A DNA stretch of 64,000 bases from Burkholderiaceae bacterium (GTDB taxonomy: Bacteria; Pseudomonadota; Gammaproteobacteria; Burkholderiales; Burkholderiaceae_D). Below are positions 18,309-28,467 of this stretch, in pieces; positions within the stretch are counted from its first letter, which is position 1; each line of letters begins with the position of its first letter. The notes beneath the pieces were generated by a model. That model had not been told where the DNA came from. It ran no database searches and saw nothing but the letters and a program-made list of their open reading frames with translations. Both the position numbers and the translations under genes were made by a program. The stretch spans positions 53,399 to 117,398 of the forward strand of contig JAOASL010000020.1 of NCBI GenBank assembly GCA_030158675.1. Direction: 5' to 3'.

Positions 18309-19400
18309 ATGTTCAAAGTTCGGATTAACCCCCACTGGGAAATCAATCGCGGCGATGGCAAGCCGCTGGATACGTCGGTGCTACTGTCCTTGCTGCGCGC
18401 CATCGATGACACTGGCTCGATTGCACGCGCGGCCCAGCAAGTCGGACTGTCCTACCGGTATGCGTGGGGTATGCTGCGTGAGTCCGAAGAAGCGTTCGGC
18501 TGCAGTTTGATGCAGACAGGTCGCGGACGGGGCACGCGCCTGTCGCCACTGGCCGAAAAGCTGATCTGGGCCGACCGGCGCATCGCCGCCCGCCTCTCTC
18601 CCACCCTTGACAGCCTCGCATCCGAGCTGGAGACCGAACTCGGCAAATCACTCGGCGCAAACCCGGCAAAAATCCGCCTCGACGCCAGCCACGGCTTTGC
18701 GGTGGCGGCCTTCCTGAAGCAGGCCGAAGACGCCAGTCTGTCGATCGATCTTCGCTATCGCAACAGCACTGACGCGGTCGCGGCACTGTCGCGCGGCGAG
18801 TCCGACCTGGCTGGTTTCCATGTGCCGATCGGCGACTTCGAAGCGCCATCGGTTGAGCGCTACGGCAAATGGCTGGATCCGAAAGACTACCGGCTGATCC
18901 ATCTGGCGGAACGCACGCAGGGCTTGTTCGTCACCCCCGGCAATCCGTTTGGCATCCAGGGCCTGGATGACCTGCGGCGACCCGAAGTACGTTTCGTCAA
19001 CCGGCAGGCCGGCTCCGGCACGCGCATGCTGCTCGAGCTGATGCTGAACCGGCATGACATCACGGCATCGATGGTGAACGGTTACGAGAACACGGAATTC
19101 ACCCATTCAGCGGTGGCCGCATTCATCGCCAGCGGGATGGCCGATGTCGGCTTTGGCGTGCAGACAGCCGCCGAGCGCTTCAAGCTGGACTTCATCCCAT
19201 TGCAGCGCGAACGCTATTTCTTTGCCGTCAGCGCAGAGACCATCGATCAGCCGAAAATGCGCAAAGTGATCGAGGTCGTGCGTTCGAATAATTTTCGCGA
19301 GTCCGTGCAACAACTGGCGGGTTATGACGCGACCCGCACCGGGGACATCCTGACCCTGCCGCAGGCCTTCCAGCGAGCATCACGCCGTCAGCCGGCATAG
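18309..19400 (+). CDS. ModE-like HTH regulator with periplasmic-binding-protein-like sensor domain
   Basis: A 363-aa one-component regulator. Residues about 1-100 form a LysR/ModE-type winged helix (TGSIARAAQQVGLSYRYAWGML, then GRGTRLSPLAE). Residues about 110-350 resemble a PBP-like type-2 ligand-binding domain (NRQAGSGTRMLLELML, GMADVGFGVQTAAERF). This architecture is known from regulators linked to molybdoenzymes. The start at 18309 (MFKVRINPHW) matches the usual N-terminus; the open frame runs further upstream. Its position between the transporter and mobA and its shared promoter motifs suggest control of formate dehydrogenase genes, in the manner of FdsR-type regulation in Cupriavidus. 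The ligand (formate, molybdate or tungstate) is unknown. Confidence 0.8.
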   Translation: MFKVRINPHWEINRGDGKPLDTSVLLSLLRAIDDTGSIARAAQQVGLSYRYAWGMLRESEEAFGCSLMQTGRGRGTRLSPLAEKLIWADRRIAARLSPTLDSLASELETELGKSLGANPAKIRLDASHGFAVAAFLKQAEDASLSIDLRYRNSTDAVAALSRGESDLAGFHVPIGDFEAPSVERYGKWLDPKDYRLIHLAERTQGLFVTPGNPFGIQGLDDLRRPEVRFVNRQAGSGTRMLLELMLNRHDITASMVNGYENTEFTHSAVAAFIASGMADVGFGVQTAAERFKLDFIPLQRERYFFAVSAETIDQPKMRKVIEVVRSNNFRESVQQLAGYDATRTGDILTLPQAFQRASRRQPA

Positions 19401-19409
19401 TCTTCAGCC

Positions 19410-20015
19410 ATGACGATCGGCATCACGGATGTGACCGGCCTGATTCTGGCCGGCGGACGCGCCACCCGAATGGGGGGCGTTGACAAGGGGCTGCAGCAAC
19501 TGAATGGCGAACCTCTGGTGACCCATGTGCTGCAGCGCCTGCGACCGCAGGTCAGCAGCATCATGATCAATGCAAATCGCCATCTCGATACCTATCGCGC
19601 ATTCGGCGTTCCCGTCTATGGCGACGAGCTCCAGGGATTTGCCGGTCCGCTGGCCGGCATCCATGCCGGGCTTGCGCAATGCCGCACCCCTTACATGGTC
19701 ACCGCGCCCTGCGATTCACCTCGCCTGCCGGCCGACCTCGTCGCGCACCTGTCAGCCGCACTGACGCAGGGTGACAGCGATGTCGCCGTTGCCGCGACGG
19801 GGCACGGCGCTGCCTTACAGCGCCATCCCGTATTCATGCTGGTAAAAACCACGTTGCTGCCGGTACTGGCCAGCTGGCTCGCCGACGGCGGCCGCAAGGT
19901 CGACGACTGGCTCAGTTCGCTGCGATGCGCCGAGGCCATTTTCAATGACGAGACGGCATTCGAGAACATCAACACCACCGAGCATCTTGGCGACATGGCG
20001 CGCCGCCTGCGTTAA
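19410..20015 (+). CDS. mobA: Molybdenum cofactor guanylyltransferase MobA
   Basis: MobA attaches GMP to Mo-molybdopterin to make the MGD cofactor used by both formate dehydrogenases in this window. The 201-aa product has the nucleotidyltransferase loop LAGGRATRMGGVDKGL near its N-terminus, then GPLAGIHAGL and the PCDSP metal-binding motif. It starts nine bases after the regulator stop, so the two are probably co-transcribed. Length matches E. coli MobA (194 aa). Confidence 0.95.
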   Translation: MTIGITDVTGLILAGGRATRMGGVDKGLQQLNGEPLVTHVLQRLRPQVSSIMINANRHLDTYRAFGVPVYGDELQGFAGPLAGIHAGLAQCRTPYMVTAPCDSPRLPADLVAHLSAALTQGDSDVAVAATGHGAALQRHPVFMLVKTTLLPVLASWLADGGRKVDDWLSSLRCAEAIFNDETAFENINTTEHLGDMARRLR

Positions 20016-20133
20016 GCAGCTCTTTAAGCGGCTCTTCGTGACCAAGCATGTTCAATGCGCGCTGCGATTCAATGCGAACACAGCGACGCAGCGGCATAGG
20101 CATGACTTTTCCAGTGCGCCATAGCGATTGCCG

Positions 20134-20424
20134 TCAAATGACTTTGGGCTTGAAATGTTTATCGCTGATCCTGAATTTCCCACGCCGGTCACCCATCAGC
20201 TGGCGCAGCTCCGCGATCGACAAGGCGCTGACCTCATGCATGCGAATCAGCAATGATGCCGTGACGGGCAGGCGACGATGGCGGATCTTGCTGATCACGG
20301 GCGGCGACACCTCAAGGGCGCGCGACAGTGCCGCGTCGTTCTTCAGATTCAGTCTGCCGATCAGTGAGGCAAGCAACTGGTCCGGATCATAACGCTGCAT
20401 CGAATGCATCTTCTCTTGTTCCAT
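20134..20424 (-). CDS. Small HTH-like protein with MGDRRxKFR motif (paralogue 1)
   Basis: A 96-aa protein, predicted all-helical, with a likely Cro/CI-like helix-turn-helix in the middle (DAALSRALEVSPPVISKIR) and a C-terminal LMGDRRGKFR motif. It is clearly paralogous to the protein at 27110-27445. The two share the pattern YDPxxL, DAALxRxLEV, PVTxxLLIRxxEVS and MGDRRxKFR. The ATG at 20424 was chosen because GAGGA precedes it and the paralogous region begins soon after. Function is unknown; transcription regulation is plausible from the fold only. Confidence 0.65.
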   Translation of the reverse strand: MEQEKMHSMQRYDPDQLLASLIGRLNLKNDAALSRALEVSPPVISKIRHRRLPVTASLLIRMHEVSALSIAELRQLMGDRRGKFRISDKHFKPKVI

Positions 20425-20540
20425 GGTGTCCTCATGCGAATGATGAAAATCCACTCGCATTCTGCCGACATACATGTCCGCGCTCTTGAGCAGACACAAT
20501 GGCCAGCCCGCATCAATGCACGCCGACACGCACCGCTGCG

Positions 20541-21017
20541 TCAGCGCAAATTGCCTGCGATCGGCAACGCGGTCTTGTACTTCACCTGCTTCAAAGCGAA
20601 GCTCGACTTGATGTTCTTGATACCCGGGATGCGCGTCAGGTGCTCGAGAATGAAGCGCTCCAGCGACTGAATATCCGGCACGACAATACGCAACAGGTAA
20701 TCTTCGTCGCCAGTCATCAGGTAGACCTCCATCACTTCATCAAAGTGACTGACGGCCTTCTCGAAGCGCTCCAGCGCACCCGCCTCCTGTTTTTCCAGCG
20801 ACACTCGCACGAACACGTTCACCTTCAGACCGATCGCATGCGGATCGACCAGCGCGACATAACGCGAAATCACGCCGTCGCTCTCGAGCCGCTTCACGCG
20901 CGACAGCGTCGGCGACGGCGACAGACTGACCCGCGTGGCCAGCTCGACGTTCGTCAGGCTGGCATCCTGCTGCAGCTGCTTGAGGATGCGGAGATCCGTC
21001 GAATCGAGGTTTTCCAT
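20541..21017 (-). CDS. Lrp/AsnC family transcriptional regulator
   Basis: A 158-aa regulator with an N-terminal winged helix (STDLRILKQLQQDASLTN to SPSPTLSRVKRLE) and a C-terminal AsnC ligand-binding (RAM) domain (EVYLMTGDEDYLLRIVV, IPGIKNIKSSFALK). It is transcribed divergently from the 2-oxoacid dehydrogenase E1 gene at 21205 and probably controls it in response to an amino acid. The arrangement resembles mdeR-mdeAB of Pseudomonas putida (methionine catabolism), although mdeA is absent here. Confidence 0.9.
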   Translation of the reverse strand: MENLDSTDLRILKQLQQDASLTNVELATRVSLSPSPTLSRVKRLESDGVISRYVALVDPHAIGLKVNVFVRVSLEKQEAGALERFEKAVSHFDEVMEVYLMTGDEDYLLRIVVPDIQSLERFILEHLTRIPGIKNIKSSFALKQVKYKTALPIAGNLR

Positions 21018-21099
21018 GGCAGGATTTCATCAAAGTTTGCGTATGCAAAATTTTATGCCGTTTCGCTCTGGAAAACTAGTTTTTTCGGCAGCACCTGCG

Positions 21100-21204
21100 G
21101 GCGCGCTTCAGGTACATTCCCCCATCGTCAATAGAAGCCCGACCGGACCTGACTGCAATGACGCGGCAACCCCCGGAAAAGGCCTGAGAAGACCGGAGCC
21201 AAGC
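21100..21204 (+). promoter_or_regulatory. 5' leader of the E1 gene with repeat structure
   Basis: The stretch before the E1 ATG carries GACCGGA twice (21141-21147 and 21191-21197), with GCGGCAACC and CTGAGAAG between them. It may be a structured leader or an Lrp operator. It matches no riboswitch class that I can confirm by eye. Confidence 0.3.
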
Positions 21205-23892
<2,688 letters not shown>

Positions 23893-23911
23893 TTTTTCAT
23901 GCCCCAAAAAC

Positions 23912-23935
23912 AAAGGGCGCCGCGAGGCGCCCTTT
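23912..23935. terminator. Bidirectional intrinsic terminator
   Basis: A perfect 10-bp stem (AAAGGGCGCC / GGCGCCCTTT) with a GCGA tetraloop lies between two convergent genes. The plus side is followed by GCTATTTT. The minus side is followed by GTTTTT. It probably serves both the E1 gene and the aldolase gene. Confidence 0.85.
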
Positions 23936-23959
23936 GCTATTTTGGGTTTCGCTCCTGCC

Positions 23960-24766
23960 CTACCTCAACCGCGACGCCGCCTGCAACAACCGCTCAGCCT
24001 TCATCATCACCGGCCGGTCGACCATCTTGCCGTCGACCGCAACCGCTGCGCCGTTGGCCAGCTTGGCCGCGTCCAGCACACGGATCGCCCACTGCACCTG
24101 TTCCGATGTGGGCAGATAGGCGTCATGCACCACGGTCAGCTGCTTCGGATGAATGCACAGCTTGCCGCCGAATCCAAAGCGGCGGCCGCGCAGTGTCTCC
24201 GCACGCAGAATGTCGGCATCGTCGATCGCCGTGGTCACGCCATCGACCGGCGGCGCGATGCCGCCGAGCCGTGATGCCAGCACCAGTTGCGAACGGAAGT
24301 AATCGAGTTCGCGATCTTCCCCCTCGATGCCAAGGTCGACGCTGAAATCAATGCTGCCGAACATCAGTCGTTCGACGCCATCGGCCGACGCGAGCTGTAC
24401 CGCATTCGCGATGCCTTCCGCACTCTCGATCAGCGCCAGCACCGACGGCGCACCGGCTGCGCGCAGACGCGCAATGTCGGCCACCTGCGCGGCCTTCGGC
24501 AGCACCACCGCCGCCACGCCGGGCAAACCGCACAGCGCAAGGTCGTCCTCGAACCACTGTGAATCGGCACTGTTGATTCGTACCGCCATCGGCGAAGCCG
24601 GGTCCAGGGCGGCGCGCACGGCGTCGCGTGCGACGGCCTTGTCGGCCTGCGGAACCGCATCCTCGAGGTCGAGGATCACCTGATCGGCGCCCGCAGCAAG
24701 CGCCTTCACAAAACGCTCGGGCCGGTTGCCCGGCACGAACAGGTACGAGACCGCAGGCAGATCCAT
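23960..24766 (-). CDS. HpcH/CitE-family CoA-ester aldolase/lyase
   Basis: A 268-aa TIM-barrel lyase of the CitE/malyl-CoA/citramalyl-CoA lyase family. Motifs are LFVPGNRPERFVKA, DQVILDLEDAVP (Mg-binding acidic residues), VRINS and FGGKLCIHPKQL. Such enzymes cleave or form beta-hydroxy CoA thioesters such as malyl-CoA or (S)-citramalyl-CoA. Its start overlaps the CoA-transferase stop by one base at 24766, so the two are co-translated. The operon partners (CoA-transferase and hydratase) favour a C5-dicarboxylate route. Confidence 0.85.
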   Translation of the reverse strand: MDLPAVSYLFVPGNRPERFVKALAAGADQVILDLEDAVPQADKAVARDAVRAALDPASPMAVRINSADSQWFEDDLALCGLPGVAAVVLPKAAQVADIARLRAAGAPSVLALIESAEGIANAVQLASADGVERLMFGSIDFSVDLGIEGEDRELDYFRSQLVLASRLGGIAPPVDGVTTAIDDADILRAETLRGRRFGFGGKLCIHPKQLTVVHDAYLPTSEQVQWAIRVLDAAKLANGAAVAVDGKMVDRPVMMKAERLLQAASRLR

Positions 24767-25944
24767 CAGATGGCTCCTTCGTTCGTCAGTGTGCCGATCG
24801 CGTCGGCGCCATAGCCAAGCTCCTGCAGGATGGCGTGCGTATGTTCGCCGAGCGCAGGGATCGCATCCATGCGTGCCTGCCAGCCGCTGCTCGCGCCCGG
24901 CGGCAGCAAGGCGGGTACCGGGCCGGCCGGCGTGGCCACCTCGGCCCAGCGCTGGCGCGCCTGCAGCTGCGCGTGCTGCCAGACGTCCTGCATGTCATTC
25001 AGCCGCGCGTTCGCGATCTGCGCCCGGTCCAGACGCTCGACGACCTGGTCGGCCGTGAGTGGCTGGAACACTGCGCAGATCAGCGCATACAGTTCCTTGC
25101 GCGCCGCGCTGCGCTTGCTGCTGGACGAAAAACGTTCGTCGGTCGCCAGCGCCGGCTGCAGCAGCACCTTCTCGCAGAAAATCACCCATTCGCGCTCGTT
25201 CTGCAGGCCGAGCATCACGGTCTTGCCGTCGCCGGCCGGGAACGGTCCGTACGGATAAATCGTCGCGTGAGCGGCGGCCGCGCGTGCCGGCGGCTTGGCG
25301 CCCTTGTACGCGTAATACATCGGGAAGCTCATCCACTCGACCATGCTCTCGAGCATGGACACATCGATACCGCACCCCTTGCCGGTCCGGCCACGCTGGA
25401 TCAGCGCCGCAAGAATGTTCGTGTACGCATACATGCCGGCGGCGATGTCGGCAATCGACGCGCCAGCCTTGGCCGGTTCGTCCGGCGTGCCGGTCACGGA
25501 CAGGAAGCCCGATTCACTCTGGATCAGCAGGTCATACGCCTTCTTGTCGCGATACGGACCGTCCGCGCCATAGCCGGAAATATCGCAGACGATCAGCTGC
25601 GGATACTTCGCCGACAGCGCCTCGTACGACAGCCCCAGGCGAGCGGCCGCACCGGGCGCGAGGTTCTGCACCAGCACGTCGGCCCCGGCCAGCAGCTTGT
25701 CGAGAATGGTGCGCGCTTCGCCGTGCTTGACATCCAGCGTCAGGCTTTCCTTCGAGCGGTTGGTCCAGACAAAATGCGAGGCCATGCCGTCGACGCGATC
25801 GTCATACGCGCGCGCGAAGTCACCGACACCGGGACGCTCGACCTTGATCACTCGGGCGCCGAGATCGGCCAGCTGCCGGGTGCAGAACGGCGCGGCAATC
25901 GCATGTTCGAGCGTAACTACGGTGATCCCATCCAGCGGACGCAT
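24766..25944 (-). CDS. CaiB/BaiF family (type III) CoA-transferase
   Basis: A 392-aa class III CoA-transferase. It starts MRPLDGITVVTLEHAIAAPF, has LADLGARVIKVERPGVGDFAR, and includes the FVWTNRSKESLTLDV region with family-typical spacing. The catalytic Asp is expected near SIADIAAGMYA. The ATG at 25944 was chosen because it matches the family N-terminus. It lies between the hydratase (upstream, about 100 bp) and the aldolase (1-bp overlap). The set CoA-transferase, hydratase and lyase parallels itaconate (Ict-Ich-Ccl) or mesaconate/glyoxylate pathways. Substrate is not determinable here. Confidence 0.87.
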   Translation of the reverse strand: MRPLDGITVVTLEHAIAAPFCTRQLADLGARVIKVERPGVGDFARAYDDRVDGMASHFVWTNRSKESLTLDVKHGEARTILDKLLAGADVLVQNLAPGAAARLGLSYEALSAKYPQLIVCDISGYGADGPYRDKKAYDLLIQSESGFLSVTGTPDEPAKAGASIADIAAGMYAYTNILAALIQRGRTGKGCGIDVSMLESMVEWMSFPMYYAYKGAKPPARAAAAHATIYPYGPFPAGDGKTVMLGLQNEREWVIFCEKVLLQPALATDERFSSSSKRSAARKELYALICAVFQPLTADQVVERLDRAQIANARLNDMQDVWQHAQLQARQRWAEVATPAGPVPALLPPGASSGWQARMDAIPALGEHTHAILQELGYGADAIGTLTNEGAI

Positions 25945-26045
25945 GTGTGCTTCTCCTTGTTGTTCCTGATGCCCTGGCTTGCGGCTCGCCTTGTGGCCTG
26001 CCGGCTTGCCGCTTGAATACATCCTGGATTCTGTCGTTGTCAGTC

Positions 26046-26906
26046 TCAGTCGAGCACGGCTTCGGCCTGCATGGCCAGTTCACCCCGGGCATTGCTTGCC
26101 CACAGTACGGCGCTGCGGCCGTCGTCAGCCAGCTTGCCGTTGACCGTAAAACTGTCAATGTCAAACAGCGGACTGACCGCGCGGAAGCTGAAAGTCTGCA
26201 CGGCGCGCTGCGGCAGTTCGCGGTGCAGCAGATCCATCAGCAGAGTCGCGATCAACGGGCCATGCACGATCAGGCCGGGGTAGCCCTCCACCCCGGTGAC
26301 GTAGCTGCGGTCATAGTGAATACGGTGACCATTGAAGGTCAGCGCCGAATAGCGAAAAAGCAGCACCGGGTCGGGATCGATGCGCCGGATCCACTGCGCG
26401 TCTGTTGGCGCCGGTTTTCCCTTCGAAGCAGGTGCGTCGGCGGCCGGATGGTCGCGGTAGACGATGTCGTGCTGCTCGACGATGCAGGTGGTCGCACCGG
26501 CGCGCACACGATGCTCGACCGTGACGAACGCCAGCGGACCGGTCGCGCCTTCCTTCATGCTGACATCGACGATATGCGATTCTTTTTCGGCGGCCACGCC
26601 GATCGGCAGTGGCGCAACGAAGCTCAGGCGCCCGCCGGCCCACATCCTGCGCGGCAAGGGTACCGGCGGCAGAAAACCGCCGCGCTTCGCATGGCCGTCG
26701 GCGCCGACACCGGAAGCCGGCGCGGCCGACCAGAAATACACCCAATGCCATAGCGGCGGCAATGCATCGCCGTCGCCAAATTGCTCGTCGCGATCGAGCG
26801 TGGCCGCCAGCGCGTTTGCGTGGCTGGCATGCACCAGGTCGCGCCCGGATTCACGGCGGCCAATCCACTGTTTCAGCAGTTCGATGTCGAGGCTTGGGGA
26901 AGACAT
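26046..26906 (-). CDS. MaoC-like hydratase (itaconyl-/mesaconyl-CoA hydratase type)
   Basis: A 286-aa double hot-dog protein. The N-terminal half is an FAS1-like dehydratase domain (LPPLWHWVYFW, LPRRMWAGGRLSF) and the C-terminal half is a MaoC-like domain (HYDRSYVTGVEGYPGLIVHGPLIA). The HGP motif and the preceding Asp are the usual hydratase dyad region. Relatives include mesaconyl-C4-CoA hydratase and itaconyl-CoA hydratase. The ATG at 26906 was chosen over longer frames, which lack homology-like sequence. It is the first gene of the three-gene operon. Confidence 0.82.
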   Translation of the reverse strand: MSSPSLDIELLKQWIGRRESGRDLVHASHANALAATLDRDEQFGDGDALPPLWHWVYFWSAAPASGVGADGHAKRGGFLPPVPLPRRMWAGGRLSFVAPLPIGVAAEKESHIVDVSMKEGATGPLAFVTVEHRVRAGATTCIVEQHDIVYRDHPAADAPASKGKPAPTDAQWIRRIDPDPVLLFRYSALTFNGHRIHYDRSYVTGVEGYPGLIVHGPLIATLLMDLLHRELPQRAVQTFSFRAVSPLFDIDSFTVNGKLADDGRSAVLWASNARGELAMQAEAVLD

Positions 26907-27109
26907 GAGGCATACCGTAGTCAATGACCCGGCATTGTCGGGCAGCGCTACCGACCGGACAATTTGCGAATTTAGAAGGGGGATTTGCGCGCTGCCGCAA
27001 TGCCGCAACGCCTTTCGAGGCGACCGCTCAGCGAATCGGATTTCACCGGCTAGCAGCTTGTCGCCAGGCCGGTTGCAACGCCATGCCGCACTGCAGCGTC
27101 CACTACGTG
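26907..27109. other. 203-bp intergenic region, no gene
   Basis: This region separates the hydratase start from the stop of paralogue 2. Both genes are on the minus strand, so it must contain the hydratase promoter. I see no clear -35/-10 pair, palindrome or RNA gene. Confidence 0.5.
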
Positions 27110-27445
27110 TCAGCAGCTCTTTTTGGGGCCGGCAGCATCATAAATATCGGAGATGATCTCGCCGAGCTCGGTGTCGCGCACTTCGTCAAAACGGAATTTG
27201 CGCCGGCGGTCACCCATCATGTCGCGCTGCAGGCGACCGCTCCAGCCGCTGACTTCCTCGGCGCGGATCAGTAATTCAGGCGTCACCGGAATTTCGCCCG
27301 AACGCATCAACCGCACCAGCGGCGACGGCACCTCCAGCAATCGCGCAAGTGCAGCATCGGAACGCAGTTTCTGCTGCGCTTGCAGCGCATCAAACAAGCG
27401 CCCCGGATCATAGCCATCCGTGGCTTTGGAAGCTGAGGTTTTCAT
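27110..27445 (-). CDS. Small HTH-like protein with MGDRRxKFR motif (paralogue 2)
   Basis: A 111-aa protein paralogous to the one at 20134-20424. The HTH-like core is DAALARLLEVPSPLVRLMR, followed by PVTPELLIRAEEVSGWS and MMGDRRRKFRFDEV, with a longer C-terminal tail ending in KKSC. AGGTGG upstream supports the ATG at 27445. Function is unknown. Two divergent copies 7 kb apart suggest a lineage-specific family, possibly of DNA-binding regulators. Confidence 0.65.
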   Translation of the reverse strand: MKTSASKATDGYDPGRLFDALQAQQKLRSDAALARLLEVPSPLVRLMRSGEIPVTPELLIRAEEVSGWSGRLQRDMMGDRRRKFRFDEVRDTELGEIISDIYDAAGPKKSC

Positions 27446-27819
27446 GGGCCCACCTGTGTCGCGATTGCGGTCTCGGTCGATGATTATCCCATTCGATTGG
27501 CGACTTTTCGGGCGGGCCTGTTGATGAGTGGAATAAGTGTGATCGAGATCGACCTTCGTGCAGAAAACCGCTTGCCGCCCAACCCATCGACATTTACGTC
27601 GCCACAAATGCGGTCCCCGATACGGCCACTCATTTATCGTGGTGCAGCATGGCCCTGCCCGCCCCGATTGGCCGGGGCTATAATCGATGCGCCGGCATTG
27701 AAACGACAATCCGCAGCACAATTACCATATCAACAACATCGTTCCCGCGATGGCGCAAGCCGGGCCCACTACGCCGCACGACCCTGCCCGCTCCGATCGT
27801 CCACATAACAAGGAAAAAA
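27446..27819. other. 374-bp divergent intergenic region
   Basis: This region lies between paralogue 2 (minus) and the haem protein gene (plus). A perfect TATAAT at 27679-27684, preceded by the GC-rich GCCCCGATTGGCCGGGGC inverted repeat, is a likely -10 for the rightward gene. No good -35 lies at 17 bp, so an activator may be needed. No additional convincing gene was seen; open frames here are shadows. Confidence 0.5.
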
Positions 27820-28434
27820 ATGCCCCGACCGATCCCAATGACCTTTGAGCGTATTGGCGCTGCCGCACTGCTCGCGATCTGCTGCGCCGTGCCGGCTCTG
27901 GCGGACGATGCGGCGGCGGGCATGGATGCGGGCATGGCGCAGGCGACGCGCAGCATCGCAAGCGACCTGATGACCGAGCTGGGCCAGAAGCTCAAGGGCG
28001 CGATGGCGAACGACGGGCCGGTCGCGGCGGTCAGCGTTTGCAAGGAAGCCGCACCGGCGATTGCAAAGCGCCTGTCCGCACAGCACGGCGCGCAGGTCAC
28101 GCGGGTCGGCACCCGCGTTCGCAACCCGACAATGGGTGTGCCGAACGGCTGGCAGAAGGATGCTCTGGCAGAGTTCGAGGCACGCATGGACAAGGGCGAC
28201 AAGCCGGCCGACCTCGAATACTGGAAGGTCGTCGAGAACAGCGACGGCAAGCGCGAACTGCGCTACGCAAAGGCGATCGTCACGCAGCCGCTGTGCCTGA
28301 CCTGCCACGGCAAGTCCGAAGACATTCCGGCGCCGCTGATGGACAAGATCCGCGCCGAATACCCGGACGACCAGGCCACTGGTTACAGTGTCGGCAAGCT
28401 GCGCGGCGCCGTCGTCGTCACCCGCCCGTTGTAA
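27820..28434 (+). CDS. Exported DUF3365 (Tll0287-like) c-type haem protein
   Basis: A 204-aa protein with a signal peptide (about residues 7-28, ending VPALADD). A single c-type haem site CLTCHGK (Cys159, Cys162, His163) lies in a DUF3365/Tll0287-like haem sensor domain. Such domains are proposed redox or gas sensors in the periplasm, either free or fused to signalling modules. AAGGA six bases before ATG 27820 supports this start. An alternative ATG at 27838 would shorten the n-region. It ends 33 bp before kup; a functional link with potassium uptake is not established. Confidence 0.8.
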   Translation: MPRPIPMTFERIGAAALLAICCAVPALADDAAAGMDAGMAQATRSIASDLMTELGQKLKGAMANDGPVAAVSVCKEAAPAIAKRLSAQHGAQVTRVGTRVRNPTMGVPNGWQKDALAEFEARMDKGDKPADLEYWKVVENSDGKRELRYAKAIVTQPLCLTCHGKSEDIPAPLMDKIRAEYPDDQATGYSVGKLRGAVVVTRPL

Positions 28435-28467
28435 TCCGGCTGCAGGTGCCGCACCAAGGAAATTATT

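Noticed and set aside
18309..19400. ModE molybdate regulator proper
   Set aside because: The HTH is ModE-like, but the C-terminal part is a binding-protein-like domain and not the TOBE/MopI repeats of ModE.
20935..21204. N-terminal extension of the E1 protein to 985 residues
   Set aside because: It overlaps the divergent Lrp gene and lacks E1-like sequence; the ATG at 21205 fits the family.
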